DNA of 64,000 nucleotides from Emiliania huxleyi CCMP1516 (GCF_000372725.1 NW_005202428.1:1426276-1490275); one strand, 5' to 3'; shown: positions 9,671-20,353, counted from the first letter of the stretch. Numbers and translations: made by a program. Notes: generated by a model from the sequence alone, not told the origin.

Positions 9671-11183
9671 GGATTGGCGCTGCTCCGCCGTTGTGCGTGT
9701 GTGTGCTGCTGAAGTGTAACGTGAGCTGAGTGATGAAAGAGCAAAGAGAAGTAAAATGTGAAGTTTGGGGCACGTCATGTTGAAAGGGGGGCACGATGAC
9801 ACAACGCTTGAAGAACCATTCTGACGAGCCACCGAGCATACTTGTGTGGACGTTTCGGGCTCCTATCCCCCGCCCCGGATCCGTGGGCGATCGCACACGC
9901 GGCTGGGGGGTACGGCGCGAGGTGCCAGGTGGCGCTTACCACTGAAAAGGAGGTTTTGGAGGCCACATTGGGCTAAACCCCACCTGGCTTCCTCTCAATG
10001 CGTGTCGTGCACCACCCCACGACAGCCCACCGAAAGAGCACTGGTGCTCTCCGCATGCGCCACCGATGTGATTGTGCAACGTCAGCCACCTCGCCGGAGG
10101 TAGTTGCGACTGGGGACACCGGAAGCTCGACGCTCGAGCACGTGTGGCAAAGTTTTGCGACATCCTGCGACTCGACCCCCGAGGGCTGCCGGCCGCCGAC
10201 AGCAATACCGAGACCGGATTGCGCAGCGAGTTCGGTCCGAATGTGCCCAGGGCCAGCCCGTGGACCGGTACGGACGGCAGGTACCCATGGGACCGCTGCG
10301 GCGGGCCTGGGAGGCGCCACGAGTCCCAATGACGCACGGTCGGCGCAAATCCCCAAGCTGGAAATAGGCCTTTAAATACAAAGGGCGCGACAAGTTCTCT
10401 CTTGCGTCGGGCAAGGTGGGCGCTTGCGTCGGGCAGCGTGGGCGCGGCATCCGGGACGGATGCGGGCCCTTCTCTCGCGGGATCGCTGGGAGCCGCTCGG
10501 CTCCCCACGCGCCGCCGAGCTGCGATGGCGCCACCGCAACGGCTGCCCCTCCTCGGCTCCCGCCCCGGGGCTGCCGAGATAGGTGCCCCGAGCCACCGTT
10601 TGCAACATCCGCGCGGAACGGCGGTGCTGCCGACGCCCCCCCGACCGGCAAACACCATGGGAAGGGCGGTGGTGAACGCTCCACCTCAGAAATGTCGTCG
10701 TCGTCGCGCAGTTCCCTTAAGTGACGTTCGGCGGCCGGCGGCGGCTGGCGCCAACAATCCGGATTTTCGTCTCTCGACGCGAAGATATGGTCCCGAGTCT
10801 CACTACTCGCCCCTCCATCCTGTAGGTCCGGACCTTGCCTGCTCAGTAGCCGCGATGAATCGTCGCCCTCATCGTCCGCGGTCATCCTTTCAGCCTCAAA
10901 CGGGCCAAACGACTGTCTCGCCATCACCCATCTCGCCTCTCGCGGTCGCGTCACACCTTCCCTCGTGCCGCAAGTAGGCGCGTGAGTGATGGCCCTGCCG
11001 CCAGGTACACGGCTACACCTCGGGACGCCGTGCTGAGACGGGTAGAGCCGCCCCGCGGGAGCAAAAGCCGCCTCGCGCGCCTCAGCCCGCCGGGCCCCTC
11101 GGCGGCCAGTGTGGGGTGGATACGGCGGTTATAAACCCCTCTGACAGCAGCGCCTCACGGCGTGGGCTGCGAGGTCACTCGGG
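9671..11183. other. Gene-poor stretch, nothing recognised
   Basis: GC-rich sequence with overlapping frames on both strands, the longest being 290 codons on the minus strand (10082-10954). Its translation is Arg/Pro-rich with no domain and is matched by equally long frames on the other strand, as expected from GC bias. A short direct repeat (TTGCGTCGGGCA(A/G)(G/C)GTGGGCG) is at about 10402-10441. Confidence 0.45.
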
Positions 11184-12425
11184 GTGACCCAGGGGGCGGC
11201 GGGGGAGCAATCTCCCGCCGGAGCAGCGGGTGATATTCCCGCTACTCGCTCGAGTTTGAGGTGCGCCGCGCCTCGCCTGTGTTGCCTTCCCGGCTGCCCC
11301 AGCCGCCCTCACCGTTCCTCATCCCCTCCCCCACCCCCTCCCCCTCAGGCTAGGCCCTCGCCACCGCCGCTGCCGCTGTCTCCGCCACAGCCGCCGCCGT
11401 TTCCCTCCCCCCCACCCCCTCCGACGCCGTCGCCTCCGCTGCTCCCGCCACCACCGCCGGCCGCCTCAGCTCTCCCTCGCCCACCTCCCACACACCACCA
11501 ACGCCCTCCGCGCGTCCCCGCACGCCGCCTCCGCGCCCCCACGCCCCCACGACGACCTCCCGCCCCGCCCTCCCCGCGTCTCAGACCTTTGGCCGTGCTC
11601 CGCTCGGGGCGACTCGGCGCCGCCATCGCGAGCACGCCGCCCTCGCCCCCGCCACCTTCCCCCCCGCCGCCATCCCCACCGCCGCCGTCGCCGCCGCCCC
11701 CGTCACCGCCACCGCCCTTGCCGCCCCCTCCATCGCCCCCGCCGCCGTCGCCCCCTCCGCTTTCCCCGCCTCCTCCGTCGCCTCCGCCGCCGAGCCCTCC
11801 GCCACCAAGCCCGCCCCCGCCCTCACCCCCTCCTGCCTCGCCGCCTCCGCCATCGCCGCCGCCTCCCTCTCCGCCGCCGCCCTCACCGCCCCCTCCGTCG
11901 CCGCCGCCGCCATCACCGCCGCCGCCATCGCCACCACCTCCCTCGCCACCACCGCCCTCCCCGCCCCCGCCAAGCCCGCCTCCGCCGTCGCCGCCGCCGC
12001 CGTCGCCTCCGCCACCATCCCCGCCGCCGCCCAGCCCTCCGCCACCATCACCACCACCGCCCAGCCCTCCGCCCCCAAGCCCGCCCCCGCCATCGCCGCC
12101 GCCTCCCTCGCCACCGCCGCCCTCGCCGCCACCCCCGTCACCACCGCCTCCGAGCCCGCCCCCGCCCTCGCCTCCGCCGCCCTCGCCACCACCCCCGTCT
12201 CCGCCACCGCCGAGCCCTCCCCCGCCCTCTCCCCCTCCGCCCTCACCGCCGCCGCCCTCGCCGCCGCCGCCCTCGCCGCCGCCACCGAGCCCGCCGCCAC
12301 GGTCACCCCCGCCCCCGTCGCCGCCACTTCCCTCACCGCCAGGCCCAGCCCGCCGCCGCCATCTCCCCCACCGCCCTCACCGCCACGCTGCCAGCGCAGC
12401 CGCCGGGCGACGCGACAGCGGCTAG
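11184..12425 (+). CDS. Ser-Pro4 repeat ORF (HRGP/pherophorin-like) or minisatellite
   Basis: A 413-codon frame whose centre (about residues 165-390) is almost pure SPPPP repeats, as in extensin/pherophorin hydroxyproline-rich cell-wall glycoproteins of green algae. Synonymous positions vary (CCG/CCC/CCA and TCG/TCA/AGC), which suggests selection on the protein. Against: no signal peptide (start MTQGAAGEQS), no globular flanking domain, an equally long frame on the opposite strand, and a similar SPPPP-like tract lying inside an apparent intron at about 48670-48925. It may be an internal exon of a larger wall protein or a non-coding minisatellite. Confidence 0.4.
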   Translation: MTQGAAGEQSPAGAAGDIPATRSSLRCAAPRLCCLPGCPSRPHRSSSPPPPPPPQARPSPPPLPLSPPQPPPFPSPPPPPTPSPPLLPPPPPAASALPRPPPTHHQRPPRVPARRLRAPTPPRRPPAPPSPRLRPLAVLRSGRLGAAIASTPPSPPPPSPPPPSPPPPSPPPPSPPPPLPPPPSPPPPSPPPLSPPPPSPPPPSPPPPSPPPPSPPPASPPPPSPPPPSPPPPSPPPPSPPPPSPPPPSPPPPSPPPPSPPPPSPPPPSPPPPSPPPPSPPPPSPPPPSPPPPSPPPPSPPPPSPPPPSPPPPSPPPPSPPPPSPPPPSPPPPSPPPPSPPPPSPPPPSPPPPSPPPPSPPPPSPPPPSPPPRSPPPPSPPLPSPPGPARRRHLPHRPHRHAASAAAGRRDSG

Positions 12426-15400
12426 CGGCCGGGAGAGCCTCTCCAGTGCGGGCTGGGGGCGGCGGCGGCACTCTGCGGGTGGCGGGCGAGCTGCTGGCTG
12501 GCCGGCGGCGCGTCTCGACTCAAATTATGGGCCGCCTCTCGGGCGTGCGGCCAGGGGCCCGTGTGGCGCGAGGAGAGGGCGGCGCGCTCGGCGCGCTGGC
12601 GGCGGTGAAGCCTCTCAGAGTGGGCGCTGGCTGGCCGAGGGCGTCGGGCGGGTGTGGGGCGGCACTCGGGCCGCCGGACGGGCCGTGGTGGCCCGTGTGG
12701 CGTTCGTGAGGGACTGTTTGGGCGCCCCGGCAGCCTCCCCGCCTGCGTGACCAGGGCCGGTTTGGCAGCGGTTTGGGCTGTGTGTGGGCTGGTCGCGGTA
12801 GGGGATATAGTGCTTGTTTATGGTCCCACTCACCACTCCCGGCCAACGGGGCCTCGCGGGGCGTCCTCGTTTGCAGTAAAAGGCCTCTGCCATCGCTCAG
12901 AGTCCCAAACCATGTGATCCTCCGCGCCGCCGCGCCCGAGTAGTCTGCCAGATGCGACGTCGTCGGGGAGGGCGTCGTCGCGGGCGCCAACGTCGTCATG
13001 CGAGCCCCTACGGCTGTCCAAGGGCACGTCTGGGTGACCAGGGGCGGGGGCCGAGCCGTGAGTGCTCCGCCGGGGCGAGCTTCTGGGTCTATGGGACCGC
13101 TGCCGGACCCATCCGAGAGCCTCTCCGGACACGTTCGCTCGACGGCCTAGTTGGCGGCCGATGTTCGACGACTAAAGCTCCGGACGCCGCGGCCAAAGGT
13201 CCGCCCACGGCCCCAGGGCTCGTGGTTGGTGTGGGGTGTGCCTCACGAGGCGGAGAGGCCGCGTGAACTCCCGTAGAAGCTCGCGAAGTGCGGATTTGGA
13301 GCGCCGCGCCGGACCTCCGCCGGGGCCCGCCGGGACGCCGTATGGGCCTCGGGGTGCCCGATAAGCTTAGAGGTGCGGTTTTTTTTGCTTGTGTCTATCG
13401 GTTCATGTCATGGACCGGCCCTGGGAAGCCTTTGACCGCGCGCGGAGGGTGTTACGGGGCCGTGATGATTTAGCGGGAGGGAAATCGGCCGATTTGCCCA
13501 GTGTGCCCCTAAACGCGTCATAATAGCCGCACGTTTGCCCTCGCCGTGCCTTGCCATCTCCGAGCCGCGCCCCCTCCTTCAGTTTTAAGGCGAATCGGGT
13601 GCCGAACTCGGCGTCGACAGCTTTGGCTCGACATCTTTGCCATTTTGGCGAGAAACGCATAAGCCGCCCCAGCGAAATGGCCGATACGGCCGGAATCGGA
13701 GGCAGCGCCGGGGCGGCTTATGCGTTTCTCGGGGTCGTGTGGTTTAGCCGGATATCGACCTGGTGTCCCGTGGGGAAGGTATTGAACTGCCTTAAAACGG
13801 AAGGGCACGTCCTGTTCACGCGATGGCCAGCCGTGCTGTGAGCCCGAAAGGCGGCGAGGGTCGGCACAGGCCAGCAGCCCTTGGTCAAGATTGGCTCTGA
13901 CGCCGTGCCAGTTGTCGGCGCGCCGCGATCTGCATACCTGTTCGTACCTCTACAGTAGTGCGGCCACGTGTATTGCTGTTCGGCGAACCGCGTTCCGCTC
14001 TCTCGACCGTGAGGCCAGTTGGCGGGCGCCCAAAGCGCCTGGTTTGTGCGTCGAGCGGTGAGCTCACAACAGACACCGTCCGAGCCCGATGCACGCCAGG
14101 CGTCTCATTCCAAGCCCACTACGCATTCCCACGCGCTCAGGCGCCGCTCGAACCCCACCTCTTTGAGCCGGTTACCCCGCGGCAAGGCAACTCGGCGCTC
14201 TCGATGTGCGCGCTAGGCAGTCTCAACGCCGATTACAGCCGAGCGCGCACGACACGTAGGCGTACCGGCGTGCCGCTGGCATACTACGCGACGGTGGAGG
14301 CGCGTGGGCTTGCTCAAAAGGCATGCATCTGTCGGAGAGCGTGCCGCAAGACCTGATGTGCCTCCGCTCCAGGTGTGTGGCAGTTCGATGGATCCAGCCC
14401 AGCGACCTCTACGTGAGGATTGAGGACTGCTCTTCCCCTTTGGCCGAGCCTCCAGTCCCTGCCACCGTGCACCTGGCGCCAGAAAGCTGCATTTACATCC
14501 CGCACGCGCGATCGGCAGTCGAGTTACAACCCGCAGCTGTGCTGTGTGCGCGCGCACTCGAAAGTGGTTCGGCGATCTCTCGGCGACCACTCGTCGACTC
14601 GCGCTCAGACGCGAGGTGTGTGCTCGCCCGGCCCCCCGTGAGGGGACTAGGCCATTTTTAGCGAGATCGGGGAAATCACTCTCGTCGCCCGCCGCTCACG
14701 CTTCCCTCCCTCTCCCGCTGCCGCCGTATCCGGTCCTAGCCGGCGATACATTGAGACCTCACGCCCCGCGACTGTCTTCCACGCTCGCAGGCGGGCCTAT
14801 CCGCCGTGCCACTCCATGCATGATCACCACTGGGGGCAGCGGTGCTCGTGCGACTGCGGATTCGGCCTCACCTCACGCCCTCTGGCCTGCAGCTGCACGT
14901 TGCCGGGCGCCATTCTCGAGCCCTTTGGAGAATGGGCCCAAATCCGGGCTCTGAGCACGCCTACTGCTGACGATCTATGTAGCTAGTGCGGTGGGGTCTG
15001 GCGCAGGTGCGCGAGACCGTCTCCACAGGGGGGCCGCGCGATTATCTGGGCGCTCCCGAGGGGGCGAAACCGCGTGTTCAAGGGAAACCAGGCGAATTGC
15101 GCCCCCAGAATGGTCCTGAGCGGCTCCCACGACCTCCCAAACACCCGAGGTGCACGACACGACCGCTTGTTCGAACATTAGCGACACAAGTATTTATTCC
15201 TGTGGGTTGTGTCATCGTGCCGGGGGGGGGGGGGGACTTGTGGAGTGCGGTCGGTAACCTCTGCTCTCACACCCTCACGCCCAGGGCCGAGGGGGCCGGG
15301 GAGAGCAGAAAGGAGAATGAGAAAGGTAATTTCTCGCAGCTGCGAGACAAGTTTTCTCGGAGCGACAGCCTCAAAGACAAAAGGGTGGATGGGTGGGGGA

Positions 15401-15540
15401 CGATTGTGGGCGAGCGCCAGCGCGCCCCAGGAACGGTGGGGTGCCCTCGACCGCGCGTCCGAGTCACTTGGGCGGACGAGCGAGCGGCACATGGCCCGAC
15501 AAAGAGAAATCGGAGTCTGGCGACGAGATCGATAAAAGAA
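12426..15540. other. 3.1-kb stretch without a recognised gene
   Basis: High GC with several 60-190 codon frames on both strands, none with a domain. It contains a strong inverted repeat (13649-13731) and a 13-base G run at about 15223. It could be decayed mobile-element sequence linked to the recombinase that follows. Confidence 0.45.
13649..13731. repeat. 22-bp perfect inverted repeat (hairpin)
   Basis: Arms 13649-13670 (CGAGAAACGCATAAGCCGCC plus CC) and 13710-13731 are perfect reverse complements, with a 39-nt spacer that contains the smaller palindrome GGCCGATACGGCC. The RNA from either strand would fold into a long stable stem. Confidence 0.85.
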
Positions 15541-15547
15541 GTGCAGC

Positions 15548-15612
15548 GTTTCCTCTGAGGTGCCTCAGAGGTGCACCACACCTCTGAAGGTGTCTTTCAG
15601 AGGTGTACTTCA
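15548..15612. repeat. Cluster of CCTCTGA/TCAGAGG short inverted repeats
   Basis: The string CCTCTGAGGTGCCTCAGAGG is a near-perfect palindrome and is followed by ACACCTCTGAAGGTGTCTTTCAGAGGTGT, which also folds on itself. It lies 120 bp upstream of the recombinase-associated ORF and could be a terminal structure or promoter element of that mobile element. Confidence 0.55.
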
Positions 15613-15728
15613 GGAGCAGAGCTGACGTCAGTCTGTGCGCGCTCCCTCTCTCCTCGTCGAACTTGGGAACGAGGAGGAAGAGTTGAAGCGCGCTCAAAGT
15701 CGCCCTCTGCGCCCTTCCGAAGGCCACG

Positions 15729-16229
15729 ATGGCCGACTCTTTTGACGCCGAGGTGGACCCGACGGGATCCACCATGCTTTTGATCATGCCCGAGAGCTCC
15801 CCGCTTCTTGAGGCCACCGAGTTCTTGGGGTGGACGGCGACCACCGCCGGCTCCGACGGGATGCCGCGCAAGGCGGCCCCTTGCGCCGCCGCGGCCCCCC
15901 TTCTCGCGCGCTGCCGCCAGGGCGCCGCGGGCCAGCAGCCCCCGGGCCACCCGCAGTTTCTCGCTCTTTGCCCGTTGACGTTCGCGCTGACCGGCTCAGG
16001 GCGCGCCTCGACCTCAAGCGGCCATCTGACCAATCGGCCGGCGCCTCAAGGGAGCGGCATGACACCTCATGGGGGTGGCGCCCCACGGCCGCACCTCGCA
16101 TGGCCGCCGACGTCGAGCCGGCTGGGCGCGCTGGCGGGCGTGCGCCCGAAACGCCGACCTTCCCGGAAGCCCGACCGCCGGTGGCGCAGCGACGCTCCAG
16201 CCAGCTGGCAGAGGCGGACCGGCGCATGA
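15729..16229 (+). CDS. ORF of a recombinase-bearing element, unknown
   Basis: A 166-codon frame starting MADSFDAEVDPTGSTMLLIM. The first about 60 residues (SSPLLEATEFLGWTATTAGSD) look protein-like; the rest is Pro/Ser-rich. It overlaps the recombinase frame by 400 bp in a different phase, so it is either the true N-terminal exon of the recombinase joined by splicing, or an accessory ORF. No family recognised. Confidence 0.3.
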   Translation: MADSFDAEVDPTGSTMLLIMPESSPLLEATEFLGWTATTAGSDGMPRKAAPCAAAAPLLARCRQGAAGQQPPGHPQFLALCPLTFALTGSGRASTSSGHLTNRPAPQGSGMTPHGGGAPRPHLAWPPTSSRLGALAGVRPKRRPSRKPDRRWRSDAPASWQRRTGA

Positions 16230-17461
16230 CTCGGGAGCGAGTCCTCGGGCTTGCGAGCGCTGGATCGGACGCGCGCATGCACTTGCGTGCGGCCCCCAGC
16301 GCGCTCTTCCGTTCAGCGGAGCGAACAAGCGCACTCGCAGCGTCTGGCGTCAACGCTGCCACGCTCAAGGTGGACGAGCGCGCCTGGGAGTTTTGGGTCA
16401 ACGTGTGCGAGTCCCAGGGCACCACCCCACTGAGGAGCTCCGCGGAGGCGCGAGACCACCCTGACCGCAACGCCCACCTCCTCGCCTGCCTCATGATGTA
16501 CGCGCATGTCTGGTGCATCCCCCGCACCCGAGATGCACAATTCATCAAGCCGCGCTCCGCGCTCGCGTATCCGCTCGCGATTTGCCGCATCTTCAAGCGC
16601 TGGGGCGTGCAGATGCCAGGGTACCGAGCCCTCGCCGCGGCCTTCGCGGGGCTGATGCGCTCCTACCTCGCGCACCACGGGCCCGGGTCCCTCGCCCCGA
16701 GGCGCGCAGAGCCCATGAAGTTCTCCATGATGCGCGACATCTACCGCGCGGCGCCCACGGTGCGAGTGGCGGGCCGCGTGTGGAGCGACGACTGCCACGA
16801 CGTCTTCATCTTCCGCCGCCTCAACGTCTTTCTCATGTACACCGCGTTCCGCCTCGGCGAAACGACCGGGCCGGACCCGTTCCTCACCTTCACACACCTG
16901 GTCTGGAGCATCCGCGGCACCATCGTGACCGACCCCACGGCGGCCCAGCTCCACTCCTTGCGACCGGGGCTGGATTACGCCCAGGTGGCGCCGCCTCTCT
17001 CCAAGGCGGACCAGTGGGGCGAGCGCAACTGCCCCTTCATGGTCACCCTCACTTACTCTGAGGAGCCCGAGAACCCGGCGGCCCAGCTGCGCGACCTATA
17101 TTGCGCCGCCTCCTACTGGCAGCCGGGCGGGCGCGCGCCGCGGGCGCCTCGGCGCGCGCACGGCTCGCAAAGTTCGAACGAGTACTGCCGCCCGGCCGCC
17201 TCAAGGCTGCCGGGCGGCAGTACTCGCCTCGCAAGGCGCGCACCGGCTGCTCTGGCTGCTGCGCCGGCGGCCGCTGCGCTGGCCGCTGCTGCGCTGGCTG
17301 GCGGGCGGCACGGCCGCCGGCGGCCGCTGCACCCGCGCCTTCCCTCGCGGGCGCCGTCGCGCCGCGCGCGCCCAATTCTGCTGGCACACGGCACGCGTCG
17401 TCACACAGCCGCGGAGAACAGGCGGTGCTGTGCGCGAAGCGCGCGCGATCTCGTACTTTAA
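15830..17461 (+). pseudogene. Tyrosine recombinase (Crypton/YR-type), truncated
   Basis: Site-specific DNA recombinase of a eukaryotic tyrosine-recombinase element. Convincing sequence runs from about 16200 to 17100: a core-binding helical domain (DERAWEFWVNVCESQGTTPL, HLLACLMMYAHVW, YPLAICRIFKRWGVQMPGY, AFAGLMRSYLAHH), then the catalytic domain start NVFLMYTAFRLGETTG, where R-x-G-E is the first catalytic Arg box. The later HxxR box and the nucleophilic Tyr are not found. The frame becomes Arg/Ala-rich low complexity after 17110, where a perfect hairpin sits (17179-17226), so the catalytic half has been replaced. The family resemblance is good; activity is very unlikely. Confidence 0.6.
17179..17226. 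repeat. 18-bp perfect inverted repeat inside the recombinase remnant
   Basis: Arms 17179-17196 (CGAGTACTGCCGCCCGGC) and 17209-17226 are perfect reverse complements with a 12-nt loop. It marks the point where recognisable recombinase sequence ends, so it may be a small inserted MITE-like element or the terminal hairpin of another element. Confidence 0.8.
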
Positions 17462-17872
17462 GGCTGGATCCGGCCATTCCAAGGGTATACCTTTGAGAAT
17501 CCCCAGCGTCCTACCCTCCTAGTCACACTCTCAATATCTCGACTCTCCAACACGAAGTGCTGCGATCGGGCGCGGCCCATTTCTTTTTTCTTTCTTTTTT
17601 TGGGTCCTGTGGGCACCCTACCACCGCGGCACGGCCGTGGCTGCGCATACACCTTACCCTTTCTCCTCAACGGCTATCCGTGCTTGCTGTGCCCCTGCGT
17701 GGTGTGTTTCAAGTTCTTACAACCCAAGGTGATAGAGGGCAAAAAGATCGATTGCGCTCTTGCCGATCCGCACCTACCTAGGCTCTTGGGTGGCGCGCCC
17801 CAGCTCTTCACAGCGAACCTGGTTGACACTCCCCGCCCCCTCTTCATCTCGGTGCTGCCCAACTGGTGCCGA

Positions 17873-20353
17873 ATGCCGCCCTCCAAGCTCTTCGAGGCAC
17901 TGCACGCGCGCGACGCTAAGCGCGTGAAGCATCTCGTGTCGAAGGAGGGCTGCGACGTCAACGAGACTGGCGCAGTGCGCTCCCTCACGCCACCGCTCCC
18001 ATCGAGATGATGACGTGTGTGTGTATGTGCCTCACCGCTCTCGCCCCGCCGTTCAGGGCGAGCAGACGGCGCTGCACCTCGCGGCGGAGCTGGACAACGT
18101 CGAGTGCGTCCAGCTCCTCCTCACCCACGGTGCCTCGGTCGGCATGCAGGATGGCCAGATGCGCACGCCGCTGCTCGCCGCCTGCGTCGGCAACTGCCGG
18201 CACGCCGCGCGGGCGCTGATCGAGGCGGGCGCGCCGCTCGGCACGGGCGACGAGGACGAGAACACGCCGCTGCACTGGCTCGCCCTGCACGACGCCGTCG
18301 ACCTCGCCAAGCTCGCCCTCGAGAAGGGCGCGCCGCTCGAGGCGCTCAACGCCGCCGTCGAGACGCCGCTGCTGCTGGCCGCCAAGCACGGCCGGACGGC
18401 GGCGGTGCGGCTGCTGCTCTCCGAGGGCGCGACCATCGAGCGCGACTCGGTCGGCTCGATCGCCCCCACCAACAAGACCGCGTGCCACTTCGCCATGCAG
18501 TACGGCGCAGAGGGCGGTGACGCGGCCGACGCGAGCGCAATGCTTGTCGAGGCAGCGACGACCCGAGATGGCCCGAGATGGCCCGAGATGGCCCGAGATG
18601 GCCCGACGCGGTGCTCCTCGAGGCAGCTGCTGGGCCTCAGCCACACATCCTATCCCTCTCTTTCGCACACATCCTCTCCCTCCCCCTCCCCCTCCCTCCC
18701 TCCCTCTCCTACACCCACCTGTTGGCACCTATTGGGCTGGGCATCCCTCCCTACCTCCTCATCCCCCCCCCCCCCCCCCTTCACCAGTTCCTCAACAAGA
18801 GCCCCGACGTCAACGCCACCGACGGAGAGAAGCGGACTGCGTTGCACTACGCCGTCGTCAACGACGAGCTGCTCCCCTCCGTCCAGGCGAGACTACCCGA
18901 GACTTGCAAACACCCCTCCCCGCCACCCTCCCGCCACCTTCCCCGCCACCCTCCCGCCACCCTCCCGCCACCCTCCCGCCACCCTCCCGCCACCCTCCCG
19001 CCACCCTCCCAGCCCTCTCAACCACTCCCAGCAACGTTCCCCCCCCCCCCCCCAACCAGGCCCTCCTCTCCGCCGGCGCCGCCGTCGACCAAAAGGACTG
19101 GGCCGGCCTCACACCCCTCCACTGGGCCGCCTTTCTCGGCGCGCCGTATAGTGTAGTGTAGTATCACACTTTCCTCTGGGCCGCCTTCTCGGCGCGCCGA
19201 AGAACGCGCGCGCCCCCTTCCTCGGAACCTTGCCTGAGCCTTCTCGGAACCGTCCCACAGGCGCGGCGAAGAACGTGCGCGCCCTCCTCGCCGCCGGCGC
19301 CGCCGCACAGGCGGCCGATCACCACCAGCGACCCTCCTTGTTTGGATCCTCCTCACTCCCGCTCTTGCCGCCACAGGCGGCAGACCACCACCAGCGCACC
19401 GCGCTGCACCGCGCCGCCGAGCGGAATGACGAGGAGTGTCTCTCCGCCCTCCTCGCGGCCGACTAGTTCATACACCGTTAGCGATTGATCACTAACTCAA
19501 CAGGAGTGCCTCGCCGCCCTCCTCGCGGCCGACGGCGTGAGCGTCGACGCGACCGACGCCGACGGCCTCTCCGCCCTGCACTACGCCGCGCGCGCCGGCG
19601 GGGTCGGCTGCGTCCGCGCGCTCCTCGCTGCCGCCGCAGACCGCTCCCTCCCCTCGCTCGCTGGCAAGACCGCTGCGGACCTGACGGGCTCGCGGGAGGC
19701 GCGCGAGGCGCTGCGAGCGACGTGTCCGGGACACGTCCTGGACATGTCCGAGACTTGCCCCGCAGGTGCACGAGGCGCTGCGCGAGAGCGGCGCGCCAGG
19801 GCTCAAGCGGGCGCGCTCCTCGTCGGCCGCCCGGCTGCCGCTGCCTGACCTCGCCTCCAAGGCGCAATCCCCCGAGATTGCCCGAGATTGCCCGAGATTG
19901 CCCGAGATTGCCCACCGCTGCCCGACCTCGCCTTCAAGGCGCAATCCCCCGACTGAGCCAAGCCTCGACAGCCCGCACTCGAGCCCCGGCACTGCCGCCC
20001 CGCACACCGGCCGCCTCCGCCTCGCCGCCTCGCCTCGCCTCGAGGGGTGTGCCTCGCGCTCACACGAGCAGCTGAGGCGGACTCGTGCCCCCTCCACTCG
20101 TCCGCAGGTGTACGCCGCGTGCGCCACGCGAAGCGTCGAGTCGGTGCTGCCCCTCTGCACGCCCTCGCTGGCGGCGCAGGAGCGGCCGGCCCTCGAGGCG
20201 CTCGTCGCGCAGAGCCCGCCGCTCGCGGTCGAGCAGATGCACGCGGCGAGCGGCACCTCCACCGTCGCCGTCGAGCACGCGCAAGGCCTCCACCTGCTCG
20301 CCTTCTCCGAGGAGGGCCTCCTCGAGCGCTTCTGCGCCTTTGCGCGCAGCTGA
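17873..20353 (+). CDS. Ankyrin-repeat protein
   Basis: A nine-exon model keeps frame throughout: 17873-17974, 18057-18551, 18788-18886, 19060-19138, 19261-19310, 19377-19433, 19504-19698, 19766-19861, 20108-20353, giving 472 residues. It is built of about nine ankyrin repeats: QTALHLAAELDNVECVQLLL, RTPLLAACVGNCRHAARALI, NTPLHWLALHDAVDLAKLAL, ETPLLLAAKHGRTAAVRLLL, RTALHYAVVND, LTPLHWAAFLGAAKNVRALL, RTALHRAAERNDEECLAALL-type and LSALHYAARAGGVGCVRALL. These serve protein binding; the C-terminal 80 residues (VYAACATRSVESVLPLC...) are not recognised. Of eight introns one is GT-AG, six GC-AG and one GA-AG. Several carry exon-start copies or minisatellites. Partner and location unknown. Confidence 0.88.
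18552..18787 (+). repeat. Ankyrin intron 2 with CCCGAGATGG minisatellite
   Basis: A 236-nt GC-AG intron (GTCGAG|GCAGCG ... TTCACCAG). Four tandem 10-nt units CCCGAGATGG lie at about 18570-18602, flanked by two similar blocks (TGCTTGTCGAGGCAGC and TGCTCCTCGAGGCAGC). A CT-rich tract and a 14-base C run precede the acceptor. Confidence 0.7.
18887..19059 (+). repeat. Ankyrin intron 3 with 11-bp CCACCCTCCCG minisatellite
   Basis: A 173-nt GC-AG intron (GTCCAG|GCGAG ... CCAACCAG). About eight tandem CCACCCTCCCG units lie between about 18925 and 19010, then a long C run before the acceptor. Confidence 0.75.
19311..19376 (+). other. Ankyrin intron 5: 20-nt copy of the next exon start
   Basis: A 66-nt GC-AG intron. 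Intron start GCGGCCGATCACCACCAGCG and exon start GCGGCAGACCACCACCAGCG differ at two positions. Phase 0 both sides. Confidence 0.8.
19434..19503 (+). other. Ankyrin intron 6: GA-AG intron with 30-nt exon-start copy
   Basis: A 70-nt intron. The 30 nt at its start (19434-19463) match the first 30 nt of the next exon (19504-19533) except for two changes. The only donor that preserves the ankyrin consensus NDE-ECLAALLAAD is GA (GACGAG|GAGTGT); the first copy runs into a stop codon (TAG) straight after the duplicated block. The acceptor is CAACAG. Confidence 0.7.
19699..19765 (+). other. Ankyrin intron 7: exon-start copy
   Basis: A 67-nt GC-AG intron. Intron start GCGCGCGAGGCGCTGCGAGC resembles exon start GTGCACGAGGCGCTGCGCGA (16 of 20). 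The filler carries ACGTGTCC/ACATGTCCGAGAC units, a diverged form of the CCGAGA minisatellite. Confidence 0.7.
19862..20107 (+). repeat. Ankyrin intron 8 with CCCGAGATTG minisatellite
   Basis: A 246-nt GC-AG intron. Four to five tandem CCCGAGATTG units at about 19869-19911 are flanked by two near copies of a 33-nt block (about 19842-19874 and 19918-19950). Confidence 0.7.

Noticed and set aside
10082..10954. 290-codon minus ORF in the gene-poor stretch
   Set aside because: Arg/Pro-rich, no domain, and equally long frames exist on the other strand.
11581..12471. Minus ORF rich in Ala/Gly/Glu opposite the SPPPP repeat
   Set aside because: Direct antisense shadow of the repeat.
15830..17461. 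Active tyrosine recombinase
   Set aside because: The HxxR box and catalytic Tyr are missing and the 3' half is low complexity.
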